NCBI GenBank assembly: GCA_029859555.1
Contig: JAOUCV010000167.1
Span: forward strand, 1 to 5,435
Direction: 5' to 3'
Origin: Gammaproteobacteria bacterium
GTDB lineage: Bacteria; Pseudomonadota; Gammaproteobacteria; UBA9214
DNA length: 5,435 nucleotides
In this document: positions 1 to 5,435 of the stretch, piece by piece
Layout of the letters: the number at the start of each line of letters is the position of its first letter
How positions within the stretch are numbered: the first letter of the stretch is position 1
Made by a program: the position numbers and the translations under genes
Notes under the pieces: generated by a model
What the model saw: only the letters and a program-made list of their open reading frames with translations
Database searches by the model: none
Told to the model about the DNA's origin: nothing

Positions 1-2
1 AG

Positions 3-338
3 TATCTGGTACAAATACCTGCGAACCCGGAGTATGGGTCCCTGAATCTGGCGTCAGCAGTGCAGATTATCAGTTATGAAATTCTGGTGGCCCACGAACA
101 GCCCGGGCAGGGGACTGATATGCCCGGTTATGCGCCAGTCAATGCCGGGGAGATGGAGCGTTTTTATCAGCATCTTGAAGAGACCCTGGTAGCGCTCGAT
201 TTCCTTGACCCGGATAACCCGCGGCAGTTGATGCGCAGGCTGCGGCGCCTGTATAACCGTGCTCGGCCTGATGAAAACGAAGTCAATATATTACGTGGTA
301 TGTTGTCAGCCGCGCAGCAGTACATAAAGAGGCAGTGA
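3..338 (+). CDS. trmJ: TrmJ, tRNA (Cm32/Um32) 2'-O-methyltransferase, 3' part
   Basis: The reading frame is open from the left edge to the TGA at 336-338. It gives the last 111 or so residues of a SPOUT-family methyltransferase; the N-terminal half lies outside the window. The visible part starts with the motif NPEYGSLNLASAVQ, the conserved C-terminal SAM-binding knot of TrmJ (E. coli has NPEYSSLNLAQA), followed by the ISYE helix and the TrmJ C-terminal helical extension with an Arg-rich RRLRRLYNRARP stretch. TrmJ acts in the cytosol as a dimer and methylates the 2'-OH of nucleotide 32 in several tRNAs. A GTG at 60 is an internal Val codon inside the conserved motif, not a start. The gene lies 92 nt before cysE on the same strand, the order known from Pseudomonas-type genomes. 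Family assignment is firm; the missing half was not seen. Confidence 0.93.
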   Translation, partial: YLVQIPANPEYGSLNLASAVQIISYEILVAHEQPGQGTDMPGYAPVNAGEMERFYQHLEETLVALDFLDPDNPRQLMRRLRRLYNRARPDENEVNILRGMLSAAQQYIKRQ

Positions 339-396
339 TACTGTGGTTTTGCTGTTATCGTTATGAACTGTGTCATACACTGGATTCATGCAGTAA

Positions 397-420
397 CAGG
401 GTAGCCCTGAATACTCTACC
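397..420 (+). other. Two mutually exclusive small hairpins in the cysE leader
   Basis: CAGGG (397-401) can pair with CCCTG (405-409) across a 3-nt loop, while GGTAG (400-404) can pair with CTACC (416-420) across an 11-nt loop. The two stems share bases 400-404, so only one can form at a time. The second ends directly before the cysE Shine-Dalgarno AGGA (421-424). Each stem has only 5 bp and may be chance. I see no U tract, and no known riboswitch fold can be recognised. Confidence 0.25.
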
Positions 421-430
421 AGGATAAATC

Positions 431-1228
431 ATGTTTGAAAGAATTCGTGAAGATGTGCGTTGTGTATTTGACCGGGATCCAGCGGCGCGCAGTACATTTG
501 ATGTGCTGACTACCTATCCGGGTATTCACGCCATTCTTATGCATCGTTTCAGTCACTGGCTGTGGTCGAATGGCCTGAAGTGGCTGGCACGGGTGTTTTC
601 AAATATTGCTCGCTGGTACACCGGTATTGAAATTCATCCGGGTGCAACCATTGGACGGCGTTTCTTTATTGATCATGGTATGGGTGTTGTCATTGGTGAG
701 ACAACGGAGATTGGTGATGACTGCACCCTGTACCACGGCGTAACACTGGGAGGCACCAGTTGGGACAAGGGTAAACGGCATCCGACGCTGGGTAGCAATG
801 TTGTCATTGGTGCCGGCGCGAAAGTGCTGGGGCCGGTTTTCATAGAAGACGGTGTGCGCATTGGCTCCAATGCAGTGGTTTTGAAAAATGTTTCCTCCGG
901 TATGACAGTAGTGGGTGTACCGGGACGGCTTGTCAGTGCGCCCCAGGAACTGGATGAAAAGCGCCAGGCGATCGCAAAGAAAATGGGTTTTGATGCCTAC
1001 GGCGCCACCCGCGATATGCCTGACCCGGTTGCCACGGCAGTAAACGGTATTCTTGACCACATCCATGTAATGGATCAGCGGCTGGAAGATATGTGCAAGG
1101 GGCTGAAGGACCTGGGTGCCGAGGTCAGTGATCTTAATTTGCCGGACCTGGGCCCATGTGCATTAAAGCATGTAGATAACAGGGAAATAGAAACCGCGCT
1201 GGACGAGCCGGAAAAGCCCGCAGAATAG
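431..1228 (+). CDS. cysE: Serine O-acetyltransferase CysE
   Basis: CysE transfers acetyl from acetyl-CoA to L-serine, making O-acetylserine for cysteine synthesis in the cytosol. The 265-residue protein has a short helical N-terminus (1-60), then a left-handed beta-helix of hexapeptide repeats (about 66-165). Conserved active-site segments are GIEIHPGA (65-72), [12 protein letters not shown] (80-91), VTLGGT (104-109) and KRHP (115-118). H82 and H117 correspond to E. coli H158 and H193; E67 stands where E. coli has D143, as is usual in short-type enzymes such as that of Bacillus. The long N-terminal helical domain of E. coli CysE is missing. Instead there is a tail of about 95 residues after the beta-helix, acidic and probably helical. 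It ends in Glu, not the terminal Ile that E. coli CysE inserts into CysK. ATG at 431 follows AGGA (421-424) by 6 nt. iscR starts 73 nt downstream, so co-transcription is plausible. Confidence 0.96.
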   Translation: MFERIREDVRCVFDRDPAARSTFDVLTTYPGIHAILMHRFSHWLWSNGLKWLARVFSNIARWYTGIEIHPGATIGRRFFIDHGMGVVIGETTEIGDDCTLYHGVTLGGTSWDKGKRHPTLGSNVVIGAGAKVLGPVFIEDGVRIGSNAVVLKNVSSGMTVVGVPGRLVSAPQELDEKRQAIAKKMGFDAYGATRDMPDPVATAVNGILDHIHVMDQRLEDMCKGLKDLGAEVSDLNLPDLGPCALKHVDNREIETALDEPEKPAE

Positions 1229-1290
1229 TGCGGGATGCTTGACGTATGCGTGATGCTGTGACAGTTTGGTGCCCGGATCGTAACGCGAAC

Positions 1291-1296
1291 AGGGAG
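1291..1296 (+). promoter_or_regulatory. Shine-Dalgarno that fixes the iscR TTG start
   Basis: AGGGAG lies 5 nt before the TTG at 1302. The protein read from that TTG begins MKLTSKGRYAVTAM, matching the true N-terminus of E. coli IscR (MRLTSKGRYAVTAM), so the rare start codon is well supported. Confidence 0.8.
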
Positions 1297-1301
1297 TTGC
1301 T

Positions 1302-1802
1302 TTGAAATTAACCAGTAAAGGGCGTTATGCAGTAACCGCAATGCTGGATCTTGCCTTCCACGCCGAGACCGGGCCTGTCACCCTGTCCGAGGTTTCAAAA
1401 CGCCAGGATATTTCGCTCTCCTACCTTGAGCAGTTGTTTACCCGGCTGCGCAAGCAGGAACTGGTGCGCAGTACCCGTGGGCCGGGTGGTGGATACTCCC
1501 TGAACCGGCCGGCCGAGCAGCTTGCTGTTGCAGAAATCGTTGCGGCTGTAGATGAAACTGTTGATACCACACGCTGCAGTGGCGCCAGTAATTGTCATGA
1601 TGGACACCAGTGTCTCGCACACGAGCTGTGGGATGACCTGAGTCAGCAGATCTTTGGTTTTCTGAATAACATCACACTCCAGGACCTGATGCAGGACTGC
1701 AGTATTCGTGATGTTGCTGACAGGCAGGACGAAAAAATGCAGCAGACGGATGACCTGAAAATTACCCTTCCTGCAGAGCTTGTGCCGCCTGAGCATCTCT
1801 AG
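1302..1802 (+). CDS. iscR: IscR, Rrf2-family [2Fe-2S] transcription regulator
   Basis: IscR senses Fe-S cluster status: with its [2Fe-2S] cluster it represses isc-type promoters, and without it it still regulates a second class of sites such as suf. The 166-residue protein has the Rrf2 winged helix (1-75, with ISLSYLEQLF and STRGPGGGY) and the cluster loop with C92, C98, C104 and H107 at the same positions as in E. coli. E43, which in E. coli helps separate the two classes of DNA site, is also present. FLNNITLQDL (120-129) is the typical helix after the loop. The C-terminal tail is variable and acidic. All ligands are present, so the protein should be functional. The start is TTG. The gene follows cysE by 73 nt, but no iscS, iscU or iscA follows. 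It may control cysE or distant Fe-S genes; no clear IscR site was found in the flanking gaps. Confidence 0.96.
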   Translation: MKLTSKGRYAVTAMLDLAFHAETGPVTLSEVSKRQDISLSYLEQLFTRLRKQELVRSTRGPGGGYSLNRPAEQLAVAEIVAAVDETVDTTRCSGASNCHDGHQCLAHELWDDLSQQIFGFLNNITLQDLMQDCSIRDVADRQDEKMQQTDDLKITLPAELVPPEHL

Positions 1803-1970
1803 GCATCGGTGCCGCCAAGCGCTGATTCTGCAAATTTCCCCCTGTTCGGCTGAAGCTGGCGGAAATATTCCTGATTCTGAGACCTGACGCACACCCGGAA
1901 GGGTTATGGATCACGGAACTATTCTCTCTGCTGCCGTTAATATAATCATCAAGGGAGCGATGAAGCAGCT

Positions 1971-1975
1971 GGAGG
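1971..1975 (+). promoter_or_regulatory. Shine-Dalgarno favouring the 1981 start of the small ORF
   Basis: GGAGG ends 5 nt before the ATG at 1981 and is the best ribosome site near the small ORF. Two earlier in-frame ATGs, at 1906 (after GGAAG) and 1960 (after AAGGGAG), have less well placed sites, so the start is probably but not surely 1981. Confidence 0.5.
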
Positions 1976-1980
1976 AAGTC

Positions 1981-2136
1981 ATGCACAAGTTATTTGCTAT
2001 CGTTATCGGAATTTATCTGGCGGGTGATCCGAGTCTGAGTATGCTCTCGGTGTTCGCCGAATCGAAGGAATTGGTTGTAGCTGTCGCAATTGCACTGGTT
2101 GCTGTACCGTGGGTAACTTCACAGATTGATAACTGA
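1981..2136 (+). CDS. Possible small hydrophobic membrane protein, unknown
   Basis: I do not recognise this gene. Read from ATG 1981 it gives 51 residues; in-frame ATGs at 1906 and 1960 would give 76 or 58. Two hydrophobic segments can be seen: LFAIVIGIYLAG near the N-terminus and LVVAVAIALVAVPW near the C-terminus, joined by a short polar stretch with SVFAESKE. This would fit a two-segment inner-membrane peptide. It is supported by the good GGAGG site, a perfect TATAAT at 1941-1946 that would place a transcript start just before it (although no -35 box is seen), and a strong terminator 49 nt after its stop codon. It sits where iscS is normally found after iscR. It could be a real small gene or a chance frame in a transcribed leader or tail; conservation would decide. 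Confidence 0.45.
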   Translation: MHKLFAIVIGIYLAGDPSLSMLSVFAESKELVVAVAIALVAVPWVTSQIDN

Positions 2137-2184
2137 CCCTGTCATTTGACGGCCCCGACACCGTCTTTTGTGAAGTGATCCACC

Positions 2185-2225
2185 AGTCGACTCTGGACCA
2201 AGTGCCAGGGTCGGCTTTTTTATTT
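2185..2225 (+). terminator. Strong Rho-independent terminator of the trmJ-cysE-iscR side
   Basis: A 12-bp stem pairs AGTCGACTCTGG (2185-2196) with CCAGGGTCGGCT (2205-2216), with two G-U wobbles and an 8-nt loop, and runs straight into six T (2216-2221) and then ATTT. This is a textbook intrinsic terminator for + strand transcripts. On the other strand no U tract follows. A smaller GACGG/CCGTC hairpin (2148-2165) followed by TTTT lies just upstream and could be a weak first terminator. Confidence 0.88.
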
Positions 2226-2262
2226 GCGGCTATAATTTCAGCAGTTTGGCTGGTCGTTCAGG

Positions 2263-2874
2263 TCAGCATTTCTTCCAGACCAGCAAGCGGTTATTGACCG
2301 GCATTTCGTGGTCTGTTTCCAGTACCATATTGTTTTGATTAGCGAGTGAATCCAGTTCTTCAAAGTGACGGATGCCACTGGCGGGATCCCGTGCCTTCAG
2401 TGATGTGTCAAAACGCCGGTTGCTGTCGCTGCTGTAGGTGCCCTGATAATTGAACGGTCCGTACAGGCAGAACCTGCCATTGTTTTCCAGTAGTGCGCCG
2501 GCACCGGCGAACAGGCCTTGTACGGCAGGCCAGTCCATAATGTGTGTGGTGTTGGCGCTGAACAGTCCGTCATAACTTTTCCCGGGTGTGTTTTGCGGCC
2601 ATGAAGCATTTCTTGTATCGAGCGCAATCGGTGTCAGGGTATTTGCGAGTCCGGCTTCCCGCAGCCATGCGTTAATGCCGGGATGATTTTCCGGTAAATC
2701 ACTGGTTTGCCATTGCAGGTAAGGTAACTGCGCTGAAAAATACACAGCATGCTGGCCTGTGCCGCTGCCGATTTCAAGAACATTGCGGACATTTTTAAAT
2801 GCCTCGCGGAGAACGGCAAGAATAGGATCCTTGTTTTGTTCGCAGGCGTCAGAATACTGCTTCATGGTTATCAT
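2263..2874 (-). CDS. DUF938-family SAM-dependent methyltransferase
   Basis: The 203-residue protein matches the DUF938 (methyltransferase-like 26) family, class I Rossmann methyltransferases of unknown substrate. The family opening NKDPIL is at 14-19, SAM motif I VLEIGSGTGQHA at 32-43, the acidic strand-2 position in TSDLPEN near 58-63, ALDT at 84-87, a motif IV-like region SANTTHIMDW at 106-115, LYGPFNYQGTYSSDSN at 137-152, and the typical LKARDPASGIR at 159-169. Length and motif order are those of a complete member. Start ATG 2874 lacks a good Shine-Dalgarno; GGCAGG lies 14 nt upstream, buried in a hairpin. An ATG at 2865 (Met4) is an alternative without a better site. The gene follows hsp20 by 59 nt on the same strand and may depend on its transcript. 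The fold call is firm, but the biological methyl acceptor is not known to me. Confidence 0.9.
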   Translation of the reverse strand: MITMKQYSDACEQNKDPILAVLREAFKNVRNVLEIGSGTGQHAVYFSAQLPYLQWQTSDLPENHPGINAWLREAGLANTLTPIALDTRNASWPQNTPGKSYDGLFSANTTHIMDWPAVQGLFAGAGALLENNGRFCLYGPFNYQGTYSSDSNRRFDTSLKARDPASGIRHFEELDSLANQNNMVLETDHEMPVNNRLLVWKKC

Positions 2875-2888
2875 ATTGTTGCGAATAG

Positions 2889-2924
2889 CCTGCCGGGCCA
2901 GTCTGTTCGGACTGACCCGGCAGG
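2889..2924 (-). other. Strong 15-bp hairpin between hsp20 and the DUF938 gene
   Basis: Bases 2889-2903 pair with 2910-2924 around the 6-nt loop 2904-2909. In the - strand transcript all 15 positions pair, with one G-U wobble; as DNA or + strand RNA one pair is a C-A mismatch. This bias suggests the structure works in the - strand RNA. No U tract follows it, so it is not a classical terminator. It could protect the hsp20 mRNA 3' end, attenuate read-through, or hold GGCAGG (the only SD-like sequence before DUF938) in a stem. Confidence 0.7.
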
Positions 2925-2933
2925 ATGCGTTTC

Positions 2934-3362
2934 CTAACTGACGGCGATCTTCTTCGCTGCCGGTTTCTCCTGCTTTGGTATGGTTACTTCCAGTACGCCG
3001 TCCCTTGCAGCAGCGCTGATGTTGCTTGCGTCAACCGTGTCAGGCAGGGTGAACTGCCGTAAAAATGTACCCTGGGTACGTTCCCTGCGGCGGTAACCGG
3101 CTTCTGATACTTCTGTCTCCGTGTTACGTTCGCCCTTTACAGATAGCACGCCGTCTTCCAGTGTGACATCAATATCCTTACTGTTGACGCCAGGCACATC
3201 GGCCGTGATCAGGTAACAGTTTTCTTGTTCGCGAATATCGACAGCCGGTTGCCATGCATGTTCCTGGTTTGCAGCGCCTTCACGGGTCATGGAAAAGTAG
3301 CGGTTCATTTCATCATTAAACTGGTTAAAAAGGTTAGCCGGTTTGTAGTGTACTAATGACAT
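2934..3362 (-). CDS. hsp20: Small heat-shock protein, Hsp20/alpha-crystallin family
   Basis: The 142-residue protein is an ATP-independent cytosolic holdase that binds unfolding proteins and forms large oligomers. It has a variable Phe-containing N-terminal arm (1-37), an alpha-crystallin domain (about 38-130) with WQPAVDIREQENCY, ADVPGV (54-59), GVLSVKGER (71-79) and the hallmark A-x-x-G-V-L at 119-124, then a short tail with the I-x-V oligomer anchor (I139, V141). Length is usual for bacterial Hsp20. The ATG at 3362 follows a perfect AGGAGG by 7 nt. A sigma-32-like promoter and a palindrome lie directly upstream, so it is probably heat-induced as its own unit. It differs in sequence feel from E. 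coli IbpA/IbpB and is closer to the general Hsp20 type; I do not assign a species-specific name. Confidence 0.96.
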   Translation of the reverse strand: MSLVHYKPANLFNQFNDEMNRYFSMTREGAANQEHAWQPAVDIREQENCYLITADVPGVNSKDIDVTLEDGVLSVKGERNTETEVSEAGYRRRERTQGTFLRQFTLPDTVDASNISAAARDGVLEVTIPKQEKPAAKKIAVS

Positions 3363-3369
3363 GTTTATG

Positions 3370-3375
3370 CCTCCT
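3370..3375 (-). promoter_or_regulatory. Consensus Shine-Dalgarno of hsp20
   Basis: On the - strand this reads AGGAGG, 7 nt before the ATG at 3362. It is the strongest ribosome site in the window. The preceding UCUC could pair weakly with GAGG across a 5-nt loop, which leaves room for a small temperature-sensitive structure, but that stem has only four pairs. Confidence 0.85.
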
Positions 3376-3378
3376 GAA

Positions 3379-3404
3379 GAGATTTGTCACAATTGACATA
3401 TCTC
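3379..3404. repeat. 26-bp palindrome at the hsp20 transcription start
   Basis: GAGAT (3379-3383) and TGTCA (3385-3389) are mirrored by TGACA (3394-3398) and ATCTC (3400-3404) around the centre CAAT, with only the T-T position 3384/3399 unpaired. It begins 2 nt past the -10 element of the hsp20 promoter, the usual place for a repressor operator. Its inner part would also form a 5-bp hairpin at the very 5' end of the hsp20 mRNA. It is not CIRCE (no TTAGCACTC). Confidence 0.65.
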
Positions 3405-3405
3405 C

Positions 3406-3434
3406 TAGATAGAGGCGCCTGCGGGAATTTCAAG
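3406..3434 (-). promoter_or_regulatory. Sigma-32 (heat-shock) type promoter of hsp20
   Basis: Read on the - strand, the -35 element is CTTGAAA (3434-3428), a full match to the sigma-32 consensus and preceded by CCC. A 13-nt spacer then leads to CTCTATCTA (3414-3406), which fits CCCCATNTA except for two C-to-T changes. Transcription would start near 3399, giving a 5' leader of about 37 nt before the hsp20 ATG. The gene type and the promoter type support each other. Confidence 0.78.
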
Positions 3435-3444
3435 GGGTCGAGTG

Positions 3445-3465
3445 AAAAATTACCCTTTGCAGGGT
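3445..3465 (-). terminator. Short terminator-like hairpin after the MBL-fold gene
   Basis: On the - strand ACCCT pairs with AGGGT across a GCAA tetraloop (3465-3452), then AA and TTTTT follow (to 3445). It lies 10 nt after the stop codon at 3476 and just before the hsp20 promoter. The stem has only 5 bp, so termination may be partial. Confidence 0.55.
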
Positions 3466-3475
3466 GTTCGTGTTT

Positions 3476-4369
3476 TTAGTCAGGCCTTGCCTGGCCAACC
3501 TCAATTAGGGTGTTCTTGTTGTGACGGGCGGTGAGTGTGATCTCAACGTTTTCGGTAGCACACAGGCTGATCGACGGTGCCTGTTTGCCGCGAAAGAATT
3601 GCTCGTTATCTTTTTGAATGAAATCAATTTCGGTATCAGTCCTGTCCGGATCATGATGGAAAATGACCAGGCAGCCGACTTCTGCATCTATCGCCAACTG
3701 TCGTGCCTGTGACACGAGAGAATGCCCCCAGCCGTGCTTGTGTGGCATATCCGCTTCCAGATACTGGGCATCATGAATCAGTACATCTACACTCCGACAG
3801 AAGTCTACCCATTGCTCATAGGTGGTTGCTACCTTTCCAGGGGGGGCGAGTTCATTGTCGGTGACAAAAGCGCAGGAAGTACCGTCCTCATCAATGCGGT
3901 AGGCATAACCGCCACCCGGGTGATTGAGAGTGGCGCGCTTGACACAGAGGTTTTGCTTCGACAGCCTGGTCTCGAAATCTGCTGTGATACATTCCGATCG
4001 GGAGGGCAATTCGGTTGCTTTCAGCGGAAAGTTGGCACCGTCAATCTGGTCAAACAGGGAACAGATCTGCCCGTGATCACCGCTGGTACTGGTAAAAACA
4101 CAGATATGCCTGTCCGGCTGGTAAATCGGCATAAAAAACGGATAACCCTGAATATGATCCCAGTGACCATGGGACAGCAGAATGTTAATGGTGCCGGCCT
4201 TTTTGATCAGTCGCTTGCCCAGGTTTCTGATGCCGGTACCGGCATCCAGTATCAGGTCCTGGCCGCTGGCTGTTTCTATGTAAACGCAGGCGGTGTTGCC
4301 GCCGTATTTGCAGGTGTCAGAACCCGGGGAGGGGATAGATCCCCGTACTCCGTAAAACGATATTTTCAT
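3476..4369 (-). CDS. Metallo-beta-lactamase-fold hydrolase (PhnP/RNase Z-like group)
   Basis: This is a [14 protein letters not shown] hydrolase of the MBL superfamily. Numbered from a possible TTG at 4375, the protein begins with FYGVRGSIPSPG and YGGNTACV, typical of the subgroup related to cyclic-nucleotide and phosphoribosyl cyclic phosphodiesterases. It carries the metal motif H69-G-H71-W-D73-H74, then H152 (LNHPGG), D173 (FVTDNE), a second conserved set H201-D202 and H218 (GWGHS), and H240-H241-D242-P. All expected metal ligands are visible, so it should be active; a cyclic phosphodiester is the likeliest substrate by family, but it is not proven. I chose ATG 4369 (MKISFYG) because related proteins start close to this motif and the upstream TTG is unneeded. 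Neither start has a clear Shine-Dalgarno; a run of G lies 10 nt before the ATG. A terminator-like hairpin follows, so it is probably separate from hsp20. Confidence 0.9.
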   Translation of the reverse strand: MKISFYGVRGSIPSPGSDTCKYGGNTACVYIETASGQDLILDAGTGIRNLGKRLIKKAGTINILLSHGHWDHIQGYPFFMPIYQPDRHICVFTSTSGDHGQICSLFDQIDGANFPLKATELPSRSECITADFETRLSKQNLCVKRATLNHPGGGYAYRIDEDGTSCAFVTDNELAPPGKVATTYEQWVDFCRSVDVLIHDAQYLEADMPHKHGWGHSLVSQARQLAIDAEVGCLVIFHHDPDRTDTEIDFIQKDNEQFFRGKQAPSISLCATENVEITLTARHNKNTLIEVGQARPD

Positions 4370-4467
4370 TTTCAATCAGCCCCCCGACGATTGAATCAAA
4401 AAACCATTATGGATGAGTGTGAGCAGCTTTAACAGGTAAAACAGGTACCTTATCCGATGCTGAAGGC

Positions 4468-4495
4468 AGGGATGCCGCCACAATGCGGCATCCCT
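4468..4495. other. Perfect 11-bp hairpin downstream of ahr
   Basis: AGGGATGCCGC (4468-4478) pairs without mismatch to GCGGCATCCCT (4485-4495) around the loop CACAAT. It starts about 45 nt after the ahr stop codon, between ahr and the MBL-fold gene. Only TTT follows on the + strand and no U tract on the - strand. It most likely ends or protects the ahr mRNA, as a terminator of imperfect type or a 3' stabilising stem. Confidence 0.6.
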
Positions 4496-4540
4496 TTGGT
4501 TGGTCATGCGCTTGATCAGGCACTGGCGGCCGCTTCTCGG

Positions 4541-5435
4541 TTAGTGGCTGAGCACAATCCGATAGCGTGCCTGTCCGCTCTCCAGCCGTGCGATCGCTTC
4601 ATTCACCTGTTCGAAACGGAATTGCTCTGTTACCGGCTTGATCTGGTGGCGTGCTGTGAAATCCAGCATATGCATGATAGTCGTCCGACTACCAACCGAA
4701 GATCCCGACACCGAACGCTGCCCCATCAGCATCGGAAACACGTCCAGATCCAGGGGGTCCAGTGTTGCGCCAAGGAAATGCAGACGCCCCTTGGGCTTAA
4801 GGGTAGACATATAGGCGTTCCAGTCCAGTTTGATGTTCACGGTAGAGAGTATCAGGTCGAAGTGACCGGCCACAGCCTCAAGAGCTGACGGGTCTGCTGA
4901 GCTGAGCGTATGTTGCGCGCCAAGTTCGAGTGCTTCTTCCCGTTTCGCCTTGCTCGACGTGAAAGCCGTAACCTCGCAGCCCCATGCGTTAAGAAACTGC
5001 AGCGCCATGTGGCCGAGCCCGCCAATACCGATCACGCCGACCCTGGCGGTTGGAGAAATATCAAATTGAACCAGTGGATTGAAAACCGTTATACCAGCGC
5101 AGAACAAGGGTCCGGCGGTTGCGGAATCAACCGACTCCGGCAGTAGAAACACGCTGACCGCACTGGCGCGTACCTTGTCGGCAAAACCGCCGTGTCGTCC
5201 GACGATTGTAGCCTCGGAATTAGAGCAGAGATTATGGTCACCCGACATGCAGGAGCTGCAGGACATGCAATATCCGGAATGCCAGCCGAGGCCTACACGC
5301 TGACCGACTTCAAGGTGTATCACAGCATCGCCGACTGCAGCGATGGTTCCGATGACTTCGTGCCCGGGTATGAACGGATACTCTGTCATCTGCCACTCGT
5401 TATTCAACATGCTGAGGTCACTGTGGCAGATGCCG
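4541..5435 (-). CDS. ahr: Ahr-like NADPH-dependent zinc aldehyde reductase, 5' end cut off
   Basis: The frame is open to the right edge, so about 40 N-terminal residues are outside; the ATG at 5410 is internal. Eight residues before that Met read GICHSDLS, holding the catalytic-zinc Cys. Numbered from that Met, H17-E18 (PGHEVIG) and C104 complete the catalytic zinc site; C48, C51, C54 and C62 bind the structural zinc. The Rossmann motif GIGGLGHMA starts at 128, with TSSKAKREE after strand 2 suggesting NADP(H). The segments [23 protein letters not shown] and ARYRIVL are very close to E. coli Ahr (YjgB), which reduces a broad range of aldehydes to alcohols in the cytosol. The class is the cinnamyl-alcohol-dehydrogenase-like medium-chain family. 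The C-terminus is complete (TAA at 4541). It probably forms a unit of its own, since the MBL-fold gene starts about 170 nt further on after a hairpin. Confidence 0.93.
   Translation of the reverse strand, partial: GICHSDLSMLNNEWQMTEYPFIPGHEVIGTIAAVGDAVIHLEVGQRVGLGWHSGYCMSCSSCMSGDHNLCSNSEATIVGRHGGFADKVRASAVSVFLLPESVDSATAGPLFCAGITVFNPLVQFDISPTARVGVIGIGGLGHMALQFLNAWGCEVTAFTSSKAKREEALELGAQHTLSSADPSALEAVAGHFDLILSTVNIKLDWNAYMSTLKPKGRLHFLGATLDPLDLDVFPMLMGQRSVSGSSVGSRTTIMHMLDFTARHQIKPVTEQFRFEQVNEAIARLESGQARYRIVLSH

Noticed and set aside
599..1066. 155-residue open frame on the - strand inside cysE
   Set aside because: It is an antisense shadow of the conserved hexapeptide-repeat region of CysE, with no recognisable motifs.
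1239..1267. TTGACG 17 nt before CAGTTT as an iscR promoter
   Set aside because: The -35 is good but the -10 matches the consensus at only two positions; iscR may be read from upstream of cysE.
1812..1879. CCGCCA/TGGCGG inverted repeat and the direct repeat CTGATTCTG (1822-1830, 1871-1879) after iscR
   Set aside because: The loop is about 39 nt, there is no U tract, and the 9-base repeat is short; no function can be argued.
1941..1946. Perfect TATAAT before the small ORF as a promoter
   Set aside because: No -35 element is found 15-19 nt upstream and there is no extended TG; on its own a hexamer is too common, so it is only mentioned as weak support.
3722..4432. 236-residue open frame on the + strand
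   Set aside because: It lies wholly opposite the MBL-fold gene, whose motifs are unmistakable; this frame has no recognisable domain and no ribosome site.
4406..4434. CATAAT on the - strand as -10 of the MBL-fold gene
   Set aside because: The sequence 15-17 nt upstream has at most three matches to TTGACA, too weak to annotate.
4431..4448. Tandem AACAGGTA-like repeat
   Set aside because: There are only two short copies, with no link to a promoter or coding feature.

Overview
The window looks like ordinary chromosome of a gammaproteobacterium. The left end has the order trmJ - cysE - iscR, which in Pseudomonas, Azotobacter and relatives leads into the iscSUA-hscBA-fdx operon. The proteins also read as gammaproteobacterial: IscR keeps the E. 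coli residue numbering of its cluster ligands, and the dehydrogenase at the right end resembles E. coli Ahr. I see no rRNA, tRNA, CRISPR array, insertion sequence or phage gene.

Layout. Bases 1-2225 are read on the + strand: the 3' end of trmJ (tRNA 2'-O-methyltransferase), cysE (serine O-acetyltransferase), iscR (Fe-S cluster-sensing Rrf2 regulator with a TTG start), a possible small membrane protein of about 51 residues, and a strong intrinsic terminator at 2185-2225. No iscS follows iscR, so the regulator is cut off from its usual operon. Bases 2263-5435 are read on the - strand. From right to left they hold ahr (NADPH-dependent aldehyde reductase, 5' end outside the window), a metallo-beta-lactamase-fold hydrolase, a small heat-shock protein (Hsp20), and a DUF938-type SAM-dependent methyltransferase. 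Gene-free gaps are all under 180 bases.

How the genes relate. The left block links cysteine synthesis (CysE makes O-acetylserine) with Fe-S sensing (IscR), plus a tRNA-modification gene. The right block is a loose set of stress and housekeeping genes rather than an evident pathway. The hsp20 gene has its own sigma-32-like promoter and a strong Shine-Dalgarno, and the hydrolase gene before it ends in a small terminator-like hairpin, so hsp20 is probably a separate heat-inducible unit. DUF938 lies only 59 bases behind hsp20, with a 15-bp hairpin between them, and may be read through from it.

Most worth a second look: the orphan iscR with the small ORF and terminator where iscS is expected; the 26-bp palindrome just after the hsp20 promoter; and the hairpin placed 14 nt before the DUF938 start. 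I found no convincing undescribed multi-gene system.
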